Assembly (NCBI GenBank): GCA_964248625.1
Contig: CAXTZG010000008.1
Coordinates: 1-64,000 of the forward strand
DNA: 64,000 bases
DNA from: Lichenicola sp964248625
Lineage (GTDB): Bacteria > Pseudomonadota > Alphaproteobacteria > Acetobacterales > Acetobacteraceae
Direction: 5' to 3'
Position 1 is the first letter of the stretch, and each line of letters starts with the position of its first letter. The notes beneath the pieces are model-generated. The model saw only the letters and a list, made by a program, of their open reading frames with translations. It was not told where the DNA came from and did no database searches. Below are positions 44,929-54,253 of this stretch, piece by piece. The translations under genes and the position numbers were made by a program.

Positions 44929-46706
44929 CCGCGACCCGGCTTCCCGCGCGCGACGTCGTGGTCATCGGGCTTGGCTGGACCGGCTCCATCCTGGCGCATG
45001 AGCTCACCGACCAGGGGCTCGACGTGGTGGCGATCGAGCGTGGTCCCTGGCGGGACACCGCAACCAGCTTTCCGCCCTCTTACGCACCGGACGAGCTGCG
45101 CTACCGGATCCGGCACGAGCTGTTCCTGCGGCCGGAACAGAACACGCTGACGTTCCGCAACAACGCCAGCCAGAACGCCCTGCCGATCCGCAGCTGGGGC
45201 GCGTTCATGCTGCCGAACGGCGCCGGCGGCGGCGGCACGCACTGGAATGCCGAAACATGGCGCTTCCTGCCGAGCGACTTCCGGCTGCGTTCGCATCTGG
45301 TGGAGCGCTACGGCGCCGGCTTCCTGCCGGCCGACATGACGATCCAGGATTATCCGTTCAGCTACGAGGATCTGGAGCCGTTCTACGACCGGTTCGAGTA
45401 TCTGTGCGGAACCTCCGGCACGGCCGGCAACCTGCGCGGCACCATCCAGCCTGGCGGCAACCCGTTCGAGGGACCGCGATCGAGGGCCTATCCGACGCCG
45501 GCGCAGCAGCAGCCGTACAGCGCGACGCTGTTCGCCCGGGCCGCCAACGAGATGGGCTATCACGCCTTTCCGCAGCCGTCGGGCAACCTTTCGCAGGCCT
45601 ACACCAATCCGCTCGGGGTCAAGCTCGGCCCCTGCACCTATTGCGGCTTCTGCGAGTGGTTCGGCTGCGGCAACTACAGCAAGGCGAGCCCGCAGACGAC
45701 GATCCTGCCGGTGCTGACCCGCAAGTCGAACTTCGAGGCGCGCACCCAGTGCGAGGTGACGCGGATCACGCTCGACAACACCGGCAGGCGGGCGACCGGC
45801 GTGATCTACGTGGACACGTCCGGCAAGGAATGGGAGCAGCCGGCGGATCTGGTGCTGCTCTGCGCGTTCTCGATCTTCAACGTGCAGATGATGCTGCATT
45901 CCGGGATCGGCGTTCCCTACGACGTCAGCACCGGCCGAGGGCAGATCGGCCGCAACTTCACCCACCAGACGGTCTCGAGCGCGATCGGCTTCTTCGACAA
46001 GGACAAGTACCGGTTCAATCCGTTCATGGCCTCCGGTGCGATCGGCATGTGCATCGACGAGTTCAACGGCGACAACTTCGACCATGGGCCGCACGGCTTC
46101 GTCGGCGGCGGCTACATGGGACAGGTGCAGACCAACGGCAGGCCGATCGAGACGACGCCGGTTCCCCCCGGCACGCCCCTCTGGGGACCGGGCTGGAAGC
46201 AGGCGCTCCGCGACAGCTACAACAGCACGGTGTTCGCCGGTGCCGGCGTGCATGGCAGCTCCTACAGCTACCGGACGAACTACCTCGATCTCGACCCGAC
46301 CTACACGGACCGGTTCGGCAGGCCGATGCTGCGTCTGACCATGGACCTGCATGACAACGAGATCAGGATGAGCGCCTTTCTGACCGACAAGTATGCCGAG
46401 GTGATCCAGAACATGGGAGCCAGGCAGGTGGTGAAGCAGCCGCGGAAGGGTCCCTACAGCATGACCGCCTACCAGACGTCGCATGTCTGCGGCGGCGTGC
46501 TGGCGGGCGCGTCGCCGGCCGACAGCGCGGTCAACACCTATTCGCAGAGCTGGGACGTTCCCAACCTCTTTGTCACCGGCATGAGCGCGTTTCCGCAGAA
46601 TGCGGGCTACAATCCGACCAACACCGTGGCGGCGATGGCGTATCGCACCGCGGACGCGATCCGCAGGCAGTATCTGAAGAATCCCGGTCCGCTGGTCCAT
46701 GCGTAG
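44925..46706 (+). CDS. GMC-type flavin subunit of a gluconate-dehydrogenase-like complex
   Basis: Encodes 593 residues with no signal peptide of its own; it is expected to be exported with the small subunit. The FAD fold begins at VVVIGLGWTGSILAHEL. A cysteine cluster CTYCGFCEWFGC (Cys237, 240, 243, 248) is the extra metal or Fe-S site of this branch, seen in gluconate 2-dehydrogenase large subunits. The C-terminal catalytic region has TSHVCGGV, then a GYNPTNTVAAMAYRTAD segment closing the FAD site. It would oxidise an aldonate or polyol in the periplasm and pass electrons to the cytochrome subunit, whose start overlaps its end. Confidence 0.92.
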   Translation: MTATRLPARDVVVIGLGWTGSILAHELTDQGLDVVAIERGPWRDTATSFPPSYAPDELRYRIRHELFLRPEQNTLTFRNNASQNALPIRSWGAFMLPNGAGGGGTHWNAETWRFLPSDFRLRSHLVERYGAGFLPADMTIQDYPFSYEDLEPFYDRFEYLCGTSGTAGNLRGTIQPGGNPFEGPRSRAYPTPAQQQPYSATLFARAANEMGYHAFPQPSGNLSQAYTNPLGVKLGPCTYCGFCEWFGCGNYSKASPQTTILPVLTRKSNFEARTQCEVTRITLDNTGRRATGVIYVDTSGKEWEQPADLVLLCAFSIFNVQMMLHSGIGVPYDVSTGRGQIGRNFTHQTVSSAIGFFDKDKYRFNPFMASGAIGMCIDEFNGDNFDHGPHGFVGGGYMGQVQTNGRPIETTPVPPGTPLWGPGWKQALRDSYNSTVFAGAGVHGSSYSYRTNYLDLDPTYTDRFGRPMLRLTMDLHDNEIRMSAFLTDKYAEVIQNMGARQVVKQPRKGPYSMTAYQTSHVCGGVLAGASPADSAVNTYSQSWDVPNLFVTGMSAFPQNAGYNPTNTVAAMAYRTADAIRRQYLKNPGPLVHA

Positions 46707-47925
46707 CGCGCACGGCCTGCTGGCGCTGGCCGCACTGCTGCTGTGCGGCGCCGGCACCACCAGCCCGGGCGAGCAGGATTACGCGCAGGTCGAGAAGGGA
46801 CGCTACCTGGCGATCGTGGCGGACTGCGCCGCCTGCCATACCGCCGTCGGCGGACAACCCTTCGCGGGCGGGCGGCCGATCCAGACGCCGTTCGGCATCA
46901 TCTTGTCGTCCAACATCACGCCGGACCGTGAGACCGGGATCGGGAGGTGGAGCGACGACGAGTTCGTGCGGCTGATGCAGCACGGGATCGGCCGGGGGGG
47001 CAAGCACATCTACCCCGCGATGCCCTACCCGTACTACACGCACGCGACTCGCGAGGACGACGTGGCGATCCGCGCGTGGCTTGCCACGGTCGCGCCGGTC
47101 CGGAACAAGGTCGAGACCAACCAGCTGCCGTTCCCGCTCGACATCCGGGCGGCGATGATCGGCTGGAACATGCTGTTCCTCAGTTCCGGCCGGTTCAGGC
47201 CCGACCCGGGGCGGTCAACCGACTGGAACCGGGGCGCCTACCTGATCACCGGCTGGGAGCATTGCGGCGCCTGCCACACGCCCAAGACGGTCGCGGGCAG
47301 CGACGACACCTCGCGCACGCTGCAGGGCGCGGTGATCCAGGGCTGGTTCGCCCCCAACATCACCAACGACACGCGGCGTGGCCTCGGCCGCTGGTCGGTC
47401 GAGGATGTGGTCGGCTATCTGCGCAGCGGCCACAACCGGATCGCCGCCGCGTCCGGCCCGATGGCGGAGGAGGTCGGGCTGTCCAGCTCGCAGATGTCGG
47501 ATGGGGACCTGCAGGCGATGGCGGTCTACCTGAAGAGCCTGCCCGGCCAGGCCGACGCCGCGGTGCCGCTGGCCGCGGCAGCCATGCGCCTCGGCGCCTC
47601 GATCTACGCCGACGAGTGCTCCGCATGCCATGCACCGCACGGCGAGGGCGTGGCCGGGCTGTTCCCGACCCTGGCCGGCGCGCCGTCGATCCAGTCGCGT
47701 CGGCCGACATCGCTGATCCGGGTGGTGCTGCAGGGCGCCAAGAGCGCTGCGACCGACGCGGCGCCGACCGCGGCCGCGATGCCCGCGTTCGGCTGGATGC
47801 TGAGCGACGCGCAGATCGCCGCGGTGACCACCTATGTCCGCAACAGCTGGGGCAATGCCGCGTCCGCGGTCGATGCGGACGCGGTCGCCGCGATGCGCGG
47901 AACGCTTGCGCATGAAAAGGAGTGA
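46699..47925 (+). CDS. triheme cytochrome c subunit of the dehydrogenase
   Basis: Encodes 408 residues from ATG 46699, overlapping the flavin subunit by 8 bases. After a signal peptide (about 1-22) there are three haem c sites: CAACH (43-47), CGACH (189-193) and CSACH (307-311). This matches the membrane-bound cytochrome subunit of alcohol, gluconate and fructose dehydrogenases, which passes electrons to ubiquinone. A clear C-terminal membrane helix is not obvious; the last residues are polar. The three subunits together form a complete periplasmic oxidase module of the acetic-acid-bacteria kind. Confidence 0.93.
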   Translation: MRSAHGLLALAALLLCGAGTTSPGEQDYAQVEKGRYLAIVADCAACHTAVGGQPFAGGRPIQTPFGIILSSNITPDRETGIGRWSDDEFVRLMQHGIGRGGKHIYPAMPYPYYTHATREDDVAIRAWLATVAPVRNKVETNQLPFPLDIRAAMIGWNMLFLSSGRFRPDPGRSTDWNRGAYLITGWEHCGACHTPKTVAGSDDTSRTLQGAVIQGWFAPNITNDTRRGLGRWSVEDVVGYLRSGHNRIAAASGPMAEEVGLSSSQMSDGDLQAMAVYLKSLPGQADAAVPLAAAAMRLGASIYADECSACHAPHGEGVAGLFPTLAGAPSIQSRRPTSLIRVVLQGAKSAATDAAPTAAAMPAFGWMLSDAQIAAVTTYVRNSWGNAASAVDADAVAAMRGTLAHEKE

Positions 47926-47939
47926 CCGGCCGGCCCGGC

Positions 47940-49391
47940 TCAGGCCCGCTTCTCGACCCCGGTGCCGAGCTCGGACAGCTCGATCATCGCCGTCTTGCCG
48001 GTGCCGGCGGGAATGTCGGGCGCCAGGCCCTGCCCGGCCTGCTCCGGCTTCAGCCGCCGCGTCACCACGAAGGCGGTGGCCACGGCAAGCGTGCCGAACA
48101 CCACGCCGCCCGCCGCCTGGCCCAGCAGCACGCCCACCGGCCCGTAGCGCATGCCGAAGGTCACGAACGGGATCGTGCCCAGCGTGGCGCGGCCCCAGTT
48201 GAACAGGGTCGAGAGCAGCGGGAAGCCGAGATTGTTGAAGGCCGCGTTGGCCACGAACAGCGCACCGACCCACAGGAAGCCCGCCACCGTCAGCGAGCAG
48301 AACACGTGGATCAGCTCGGCTGCGGTGCCGGTGGCCGAGAACAGCGCCACCACCTGGTTCTGCAACAGCGCCAGCAGCCCCCAGGCCAGCATCACGCAGC
48401 CCAGCACCAGCACCAGCGACGCCCGCAGCGTTTCGCGCACCCGGCCGCACAGCCCGGCGCCGAGATTCTGCGCCATGATCGGGCCGACCGAGCCGGTCAG
48501 GGCATAGATGAAGGCGAACGCGACCGGGGTGATGCGGTCGATCGTCGCCTGCCCCGCCACCGCCTGCAGCCCGAAGCCGGCCAGCGAGTGGGTGACGAAG
48601 GCGCTGCCGACGGGGGTCGCGAGGTTGGTCAGGATCGCGGGCGTCGCCACCTGGGCGATGCGCCGGGCATCGGGGAGCAGCCGGTCCAGGCGCGGCCGCT
48701 GCAGCAGCCCGTGCCGGCGCACGCTCAGGAACCCGAGCAGGGCGGTGGTGCCGCGCGACATCACGGTGGAGATCGCGGCACCCACCAGGCCGAGATGCAG
48801 CCCGGTGCCGAGCCCCAGGATCAGCACCGGATCCAGGCAGGCCGACACCGCGGCACCGCACAGCGACACCGTCATCGACCGCCTGGCCTCGCCCATAGCC
48901 CGCAGCAGCGAGGAGAACGCCATCCCCAGCGTGATCAGCGGCAGGAACGGCGACACGATCCGGATAAAGCCGGCGACCGCGTGGAAGGTGTCGCCGGTGG
49001 CCCCCAGCCCGTGCAGGATCGGATGCAGCAGCAGCACCGTCGCGAGCCCGATCAGCAGCATGATGGCGACCATCAGCACCAGGGCCGAGCTCGCGACCGC
49101 GCCCGCCTCCTCGTGCCGGTCGGCGCCGATCAGGCGCGACACCACCGCCCCCAGTCCGATCGACAGGCCGATCGAGACCGCGATCTGCAGCATGCCGACA
49201 GCCCCGGTGAAGCCGATCGCCGCCGTCAGGCTGCGGTCGCCCAGCAGCGAGATGTAGAACAGGTTGAGCAGGTCGACCACGAACACCGCGATCAGCCCCA
49301 CCGCGCCGGTGCCGGCCATCACCGCGGTGTGGCGCATGATCGAGCCGGTGCAGAAGCGCCGGCGCCGGCTGGCGAGCACCGCAGCGCTCAT
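47940..49391 (-). CDS. MATE-family efflux transporter
   Basis: Encodes 483 residues from ATG 49391 with about twelve membrane helices. MATE features include LLNLFYISLLGDRSLTAAIGFTG at helix 1 and SVGPIMAQNLGAG in the second half, the repeated Gln-Asn position found in both halves of these pumps. The family exports cationic drugs or metabolites using Na+ or H+. It ends 14 bases from the cytochrome gene (convergent). A second MATE gene lies upstream on the same strand 84 bases away; the two are only distantly alike, so they are not a recent duplication. Confidence 0.9.
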   Translation of the reverse strand: MSAAVLASRRRRFCTGSIMRHTAVMAGTGAVGLIAVFVVDLLNLFYISLLGDRSLTAAIGFTGAVGMLQIAVSIGLSIGLGAVVSRLIGADRHEEAGAVASSALVLMVAIMLLIGLATVLLLHPILHGLGATGDTFHAVAGFIRIVSPFLPLITLGMAFSSLLRAMGEARRSMTVSLCGAAVSACLDPVLILGLGTGLHLGLVGAAISTVMSRGTTALLGFLSVRRHGLLQRPRLDRLLPDARRIAQVATPAILTNLATPVGSAFVTHSLAGFGLQAVAGQATIDRITPVAFAFIYALTGSVGPIMAQNLGAGLCGRVRETLRASLVLVLGCVMLAWGLLALLQNQVVALFSATGTAAELIHVFCSLTVAGFLWVGALFVANAAFNNLGFPLLSTLFNWGRATLGTIPFVTFGMRYGPVGVLLGQAAGGVVFGTLAVATAFVVTRRLKPEQAGQGLAPDIPAGTGKTAMIELSELGTGVEKRA

Positions 49392-49475
49392 CCCGTCAGG
49401 TCCGTGGTGGCGTCGCCGGTTCTCACGGGCCGGTTGTGCCACCAACCAGATCCGCCGGCCATGGGCGGCTGCCGT

Positions 49476-50852
49476 TCAGGCGAGCCGCGTGATCGTCCTG
49501 TGCCGCCACACCAGGCGGAAATAAAGGCCCTGGAACAGCAGCATCGCCACAAAGGTGCAGGGATAGGCGATCCAGACGCCGTCGACGCCGAGCAGCCGGC
49601 TGCCGATCCAGGCCACGGGCACCTCGACCGCCACGATCGCCAGCACCGACAGGCTCGTCGGCACCAGCACGGTGCCGCTGGCGCGCATCTGCCCGGACAG
49701 GATGCCGCCCATGCCGAACACCACCACGCTCCACAGCACGATGTGCAGCAGCGACTGGGTCAGCGCCACGATCGGCGTGCTGACGATGAACAGCGACACC
49801 AGGCTGCGCGAGAACAGGTAGGCGATCAGCACCAGCGTGCCGGTGAGCAGCAGGTTGAGCAGCAGCCCGGTGCGCAGGATCGGCGGCAGGCGCTCGGGGT
49901 GCCCGGCGCCGATCGCCTGCGCGCTCAGGATGGTCACCGTGATGGCGATCGACATCGCCGGGAACTGCACGTAGGCCATCACCTGGTTGACGGCGCCATA
50001 GGCCGCGGTGGCGCCCGAGCCGTAGCGGTTGACGAGGCCCAGCAGCACCATCTCGGCCAGCGCCATGATCACCATCTGCACCGCCGACGGCACGCCGAGC
50101 TTCAGCACCAGTCCCAGGATGCGCAGGTCGGGGCGCATCGCCCGCAGGAACCGCCGGTCGGGCGCCAGCGGGCTGCGCAGGCGGCGCAGATACCAGCACA
50201 GCCAGCCGAGCGTCACCGTCCAGGCCAGGGACGCCGCCCAGGCAGCACTTGCGGCGCCCAGCCGCGGCAGCCCGAGCCAGCCCCGGATCAGGGCCGGCGT
50301 CAGCCCCATGGCGATCACGATCGACACCGCCAGCGCCCAGAGCGGCGTCACGGTGTCGCCGACGCCGCGCAGCAGCTGGGTCGCCAGCAGAAAGGCGAAG
50401 AACACCGGCATGAAGGCCAGGATCACCGTGGCGTAGCCGACAGCGCCCGGCAGCACGCTGGCGGGCGTGCCGAGTGCCGCCAGCATCAGCCGCGCCGACG
50501 GCGTCAGCACGAGCGAGATGAACAGCCCGCCGACCAGGGCCGTGGTGAGCGCGGTGGCCGCGACCCGGCGCACCTGGTCGTCATCGCCCGCACCCCAGGC
50601 CTGGCCGATCAGCACCGAGGCGCCGGCACCCATGCCGATCACCAGGGCCACAAAGAAGAACATGATCGGAAAGAACACGCTCGCCGCCGCCAGCGCGTCC
50701 GCGCCGATCATCTGGCCGAGATAGATGTTGCTGATGGTGCCAGACAGCGCCTGCAGGATGTTGCTGAGCATCATCGGCGCGAGGAAGGCGAGGAAGCTCT
50801 TCCAGAGCGGTGCGACAGGAGGCGACAGGGTCGAGATCGTTGACGGGCCCAT
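49476..50852 (-). CDS. second MATE-family efflux transporter
   Basis: Encodes 458 residues from ATG 50852, chosen because GGAAG precedes it at good spacing; ATG 50870 is the alternative. About twelve helices are present, with SNILQALSGTISNIYLGQMIGADALAA at helix 1 and ATAAYGAVNQVMAYVQFPAMSIA in the second half. The role should be export of a cationic small molecule. It is upstream of the other MATE gene on the same strand and divergent from queA. Confidence 0.9.
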   Translation of the reverse strand: MGPSTISTLSPPVAPLWKSFLAFLAPMMLSNILQALSGTISNIYLGQMIGADALAAASVFFPIMFFFVALVIGMGAGASVLIGQAWGAGDDDQVRRVAATALTTALVGGLFISLVLTPSARLMLAALGTPASVLPGAVGYATVILAFMPVFFAFLLATQLLRGVGDTVTPLWALAVSIVIAMGLTPALIRGWLGLPRLGAASAAWAASLAWTVTLGWLCWYLRRLRSPLAPDRRFLRAMRPDLRILGLVLKLGVPSAVQMVIMALAEMVLLGLVNRYGSGATAAYGAVNQVMAYVQFPAMSIAITVTILSAQAIGAGHPERLPPILRTGLLLNLLLTGTLVLIAYLFSRSLVSLFIVSTPIVALTQSLLHIVLWSVVVFGMGGILSGQMRASGTVLVPTSLSVLAIVAVEVPVAWIGSRLLGVDGVWIAYPCTFVAMLLFQGLYFRLVWRHRTITRLA

Positions 50853-51024
50853 AAGCTTCCAAGACACCATATCGCCGGCATCCCGGCTAGTGCGTGCCGG
50901 TGCGCAGGCACGGCCGGGCGAGATGCAAGCCAGGATCAGGCGCCGGGTTTTGGCGGTCCGGGCGCCGCCTTCGGATGGGCCGGGACTGGCCGGCCGGCGA
51001 GCCAGCACGTAGATCGTCCAGGCC

Positions 51025-52068
51025 ATGACCCTGCTCGCGTCCGACTTCGACTTCCCGCTGCCGCCGGAGCGCATCGCCCATGCGCCGGCGCGGCCGCGCG
51101 AAAGTGCGCGCCTGCTCGAGGCCGGCGCCGAAGGCTGCCGCGACCGGACCGTGCGCGAGCTGCCCGGCCTGCTCCGCCCCGGCGACCTGCTGGTGGCCAA
51201 CGACACCCGCGTGATCCCGGCACAGCTGGCGGCCCGGCGCGGCGAGGCGCGCATCGGCATCACGCTGGACCGGGTCCTGCCCGACGGCAGCTGGCACGTG
51301 CTGGTCCGCAACGCGCGCCGCCTGCGGGACGGCGACATCCTGCGCTTCGATGGCGGCGACACCACCGCCACCGTGCTGGCGCGGCAGGCGGGCGGTGCGG
51401 CCGTGCTGCGCTTCGACGTGCAGGCCGACGCCTTCGACCGCTTCCTGCGCCAGGCCGGCCGGCTGGCGCTGCCGCCCTATATCGACCGTCCGGACGGGCC
51501 CACCGATGCGGACGCGGCCGACTACCAGACCGTTTTCGCCCGCCATGACGGCGCCGTCGCGGCGCCCACCGCCGGCCTGCACTTCACGCCCGAGCTGCTG
51601 CGTCAGGCGCAAGCGCTCGGCGTCAGGCAGGCGACGGTGACGCTGCATGTCGGCGCCGGCACCTTCCTGCCGATGCGCGAGGATGCCGTCGCGGCCCACC
51701 GCATGCACCCCGAGCGCGGCATCCTGTCGCCGGAAACGGCCGGGACGATCAACCGCACCCGGGCCGAGGGCGGCCGGATCGTCGCGGTCGGCACCACCTC
51801 GCTGCGGCTGCTGGAAAGCGCTGTCGATGCGGACGGCCAGGTCAGGCCGTTCGACGGCGAGACCAGCCTGTTCATCCTGCCCGGCCATCGTTTCCGCACC
51901 GCGGACCTGCTGCTGACCAACTTCCACCTGCCGCGCTCGACCCTGTTCATGCTGGTCTGCGCCTTTGCCGGCCGGGAGCGGATGCTCGGCGCCTACCGCC
52001 ATGCGGTCGCAGCCGGCTACCGCTTCTATTCCTACGGCGACGCCTGCCTGCTGGAGCGCGCCGGATGA
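51025..52068 (+). CDS. queA: QueA, S-adenosylmethionine:tRNA ribosyltransferase-isomerase
   Basis: Encodes 347 residues, normal for QueA. Family segments include DFDFPLPPERIAHAPARPR at the start, LLVANDTRVIPAQL, AAPTAGLHFTPELL and LLLTNFHLPRSTLFMLVCAFAG. The enzyme transfers the ribosyl part of S-adenosylmethionine to preQ1 in tRNA and isomerises it to epoxyqueuosine. It starts the queA-tgt-queG operon and overlaps tgt by 4 bases, so synthesis of the three enzymes is coupled. Confidence 0.96.
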   Translation: MTLLASDFDFPLPPERIAHAPARPRESARLLEAGAEGCRDRTVRELPGLLRPGDLLVANDTRVIPAQLAARRGEARIGITLDRVLPDGSWHVLVRNARRLRDGDILRFDGGDTTATVLARQAGGAAVLRFDVQADAFDRFLRQAGRLALPPYIDRPDGPTDADAADYQTVFARHDGAVAAPTAGLHFTPELLRQAQALGVRQATVTLHVGAGTFLPMREDAVAAHRMHPERGILSPETAGTINRTRAEGGRIVAVGTTSLRLLESAVDADGQVRPFDGETSLFILPGHRFRTADLLLTNFHLPRSTLFMLVCAFAGRERMLGAYRHAVAAGYRFYSYGDACLLERAG

Positions 52069-53201
52069 GCGGCTTCTCCTGGCAGGCGGAGGCGACCGAC
52101 GGCGCCGCCCGCGCGGGCCGTCTGCGCACCGCGCACGGCACGGTGCCGACGCCGACCTTCATGCCGGTCGGCACCGTCGGCACGGTCAAGGCGATGACCA
52201 TGGACGCGGTGCGCTCGACCGGGGCCGGCATCGTGCTGGGCAACACCTACCACCTGATGCTGCGGCCGGGGCCAGAGCGGGTGCAGGCGCTGGGCGGCCT
52301 GCACCGCTTCATGGACTGGCCGGGCCCGATCCTGACCGATTCCGGCGGGTTCCAGGTGATGTCGCTGGGCAGCCTGCGGTCGCTGGACGCCGACGGCGTC
52401 ACCTTCCGGTCGCATCTGGACGGCAGCAGGCATCGCCTGACGCCGGACCGCTCGACGCAGATCCAGCACATGCTGGATGCCACCATCACCATGTGCTTCG
52501 ACGAGTGCCCGGCGCTGCCCGCACCCGTCGAGAGCATCGCGGCCTCGATGCGGCTGTCGATGCGCTGGGCCGCGCGCTCGCGGGAAGCGTTCGTGGCGCG
52601 CCCAGGCTACGCGCAATTCGGCATCGTCCAGGGCGGCACCGAGCCGGAGCTTCGCGCCGAGAGCGTGCGCGCGCTGACGGGGATCGGCTTCGAGGGCTAT
52701 GCGATCGGCGGCCTCGCGGTGGGCGAGGGCCAGGCGCTGATGTTCGCCACCCTGGAGGCCACGGCGCCGCTGCTGCCGGCCGACCGGCCGCGCTACCTGA
52801 TGGGCGTCGGCACGCCGGACGACCTGCTCGGCGCGGTGATGCGCGGCATCGACATGTTCGACTGCGTGATGCCGACCCGGGCCGGCCGCACCGCGCGCGC
52901 CTATACCGGCTCGGGCACGCTGAACCTGCGCAACGCCCGGCATGCGGGGGATCCGGACCCGGTGGAGGCCGGCTGCCCCTGCCCCGCCTGCGCCCGGCAC
53001 AGCCGCGCCTACCTGCACCACCTGTTCCGCGCCGGCGAGATGCTGGGGCCGATGCTGCTGACCTGGCACAACCTCGCCTACTACCAGCGCCTGATGCAGG
53101 ACATCCGCACGGCGATCGGCGAGCGCCGGCTGCAGGCGCATGCGGCAGCACTCCGCGCCGGCTGGGCGGAGGCGGGTCCCGCCGCCGGCGCCGTGCCATG
53201 A
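52065..53201 (+). CDS. tgt: Tgt, tRNA-guanine transglycosylase
   Basis: Encodes 378 residues. The active-site motif TDSGGFQVMSL has the general-acid Asp; the nucleophilic Asp lies in MFDCVMPTRAGR. The zinc site CPCPACARHSRAYLHH has three Cys and one His, as in the family. The enzyme swaps guanine 34 for preQ1 in tRNAs with a GUN anticodon, so QueA acts on its product. It is flanked by overlaps on both sides (ATGA at each end). Confidence 0.96.
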   Translation: MSGFSWQAEATDGAARAGRLRTAHGTVPTPTFMPVGTVGTVKAMTMDAVRSTGAGIVLGNTYHLMLRPGPERVQALGGLHRFMDWPGPILTDSGGFQVMSLGSLRSLDADGVTFRSHLDGSRHRLTPDRSTQIQHMLDATITMCFDECPALPAPVESIAASMRLSMRWAARSREAFVARPGYAQFGIVQGGTEPELRAESVRALTGIGFEGYAIGGLAVGEGQALMFATLEATAPLLPADRPRYLMGVGTPDDLLGAVMRGIDMFDCVMPTRAGRTARAYTGSGTLNLRNARHAGDPDPVEAGCPCPACARHSRAYLHHLFRAGEMLGPMLLTWHNLAYYQRLMQDIRTAIGERRLQAHAAALRAGWAEAGPAAGAVP

Positions 53202-54253
53202 CCGGCGAGGCGCTGCACGACCGCATCCGCGACCATGCCCTGGCACTCGGCTTCGATGCGTTCGGCGTCACCGCCGCCTCGCTCGGCCCGGAAGCGCGCA
53301 GCCGTCTCGCCGACTTCCTGGCGCAGGGCCATCACGGCGAGATGGGCTGGCTCGCCGAGCGCACAAACGAGCGCAGCCATCCGCAGGCGCTGTGGCCGGA
53401 CGCGCGCAGCGTGATCGCGCTCGGCCTGTCCTATGCGCCGGGCGACGATCCGCGCCACATCCAGGGCCGTCCGGACCGCGGCGGCATCTCGGTCTATGCC
53501 CGCCACCGCGACTATCACGACGTGGTCAAGGGCATGCTGAAGCACCTGGCGCAGTTCGTGGTGAAGCAGGCTGGTCCGGACCAGCCGGCGGTGAAGGTGT
53601 TCGTCGACACCGCCCCGGTGATGGAGAAGCCGCTCGCCGAGCGGGCCGGCCTCGGCTGGCAGGGCAAGCACACCAACCTGGTGTCGCGCGACCATGGCTC
53701 GTGGCTGTTCCTGGGCGAGATCTACACCACGCTCGCCCTGCCGCAGACGCCGCCGCGGGCCGGCGGCTGCGGCAGCTGCACCCGCTGCCTCGCCGCCTGC
53801 CCGACCGATGCCTTCCCGGCGCCCTACCGCCTCGATGCGCGACGCTGCATCTCCTACCTGACCATCGAGCATCCCGGACCGATCCCGGACGAGTTCCGGA
53901 GCGCGATCGGCAACCGCATCTATGGCTGCGACGACTGCCTGGCCGCCTGCCCCTGGAATCGCTTCGCCGCACTCGGCCGCACTGCCAAGCTGCAGGCCCA
54001 CGACGATCTGAGCGCGCCGCGCCTGGCCGAGCTGGCGCGGCTCGACGATGCGGGCTTCCGGGCGCTGTTCTCCGGCACCGCGGTCAAGCGCATCGGCCGC
54101 AACCGGTTCGTGCGCAACGTGCTGATCGCGATCGGCAACTCCGGCCTGCCCGTGCTGCTGCCGGCCGCGCGCGGGCTCACCGCCGACGCCGACCCGGTGG
54201 TGGCCGAGGCCGCCGCCTGGGCCTGCGCCCGGCTGGACGCCGCAGCCGGCTGA
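53198..54253 (+). CDS. queG: QueG, epoxyqueuosine reductase
   Basis: Encodes 351 residues. Two 4Fe-4S clusters are supported by CGSCTRCLAACPTDA and CDDCLAACPWNRF, with an extra Cys in RRCISYLTIEHPG. A cobalamin-binding N-terminal domain carries the VFVDTAPVMEKPLAERAGLGW segment with the catalytic Asp. It reduces epoxyqueuosine to queuosine, the last step of the pathway. Its stop overlaps the next start by one base (TGATG). Confidence 0.95.
   Translation: MTGEALHDRIRDHALALGFDAFGVTAASLGPEARSRLADFLAQGHHGEMGWLAERTNERSHPQALWPDARSVIALGLSYAPGDDPRHIQGRPDRGGISVYARHRDYHDVVKGMLKHLAQFVVKQAGPDQPAVKVFVDTAPVMEKPLAERAGLGWQGKHTNLVSRDHGSWLFLGEIYTTLALPQTPPRAGGCGSCTRCLAACPTDAFPAPYRLDARRCISYLTIEHPGPIPDEFRSAIGNRIYGCDDCLAACPWNRFAALGRTAKLQAHDDLSAPRLAELARLDDAGFRALFSGTAVKRIGRNRFVRNVLIAIGNSGLPVLLPAARGLTADADPVVAEAAAWACARLDAAAG

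Noticed and set aside
47922..50843. Long plus-strand frame over the two MATE genes
   Set aside because: Its translation is His/Arg/Gln-rich with no domain; the two MATE proteins on the minus strand account for the coding signal.
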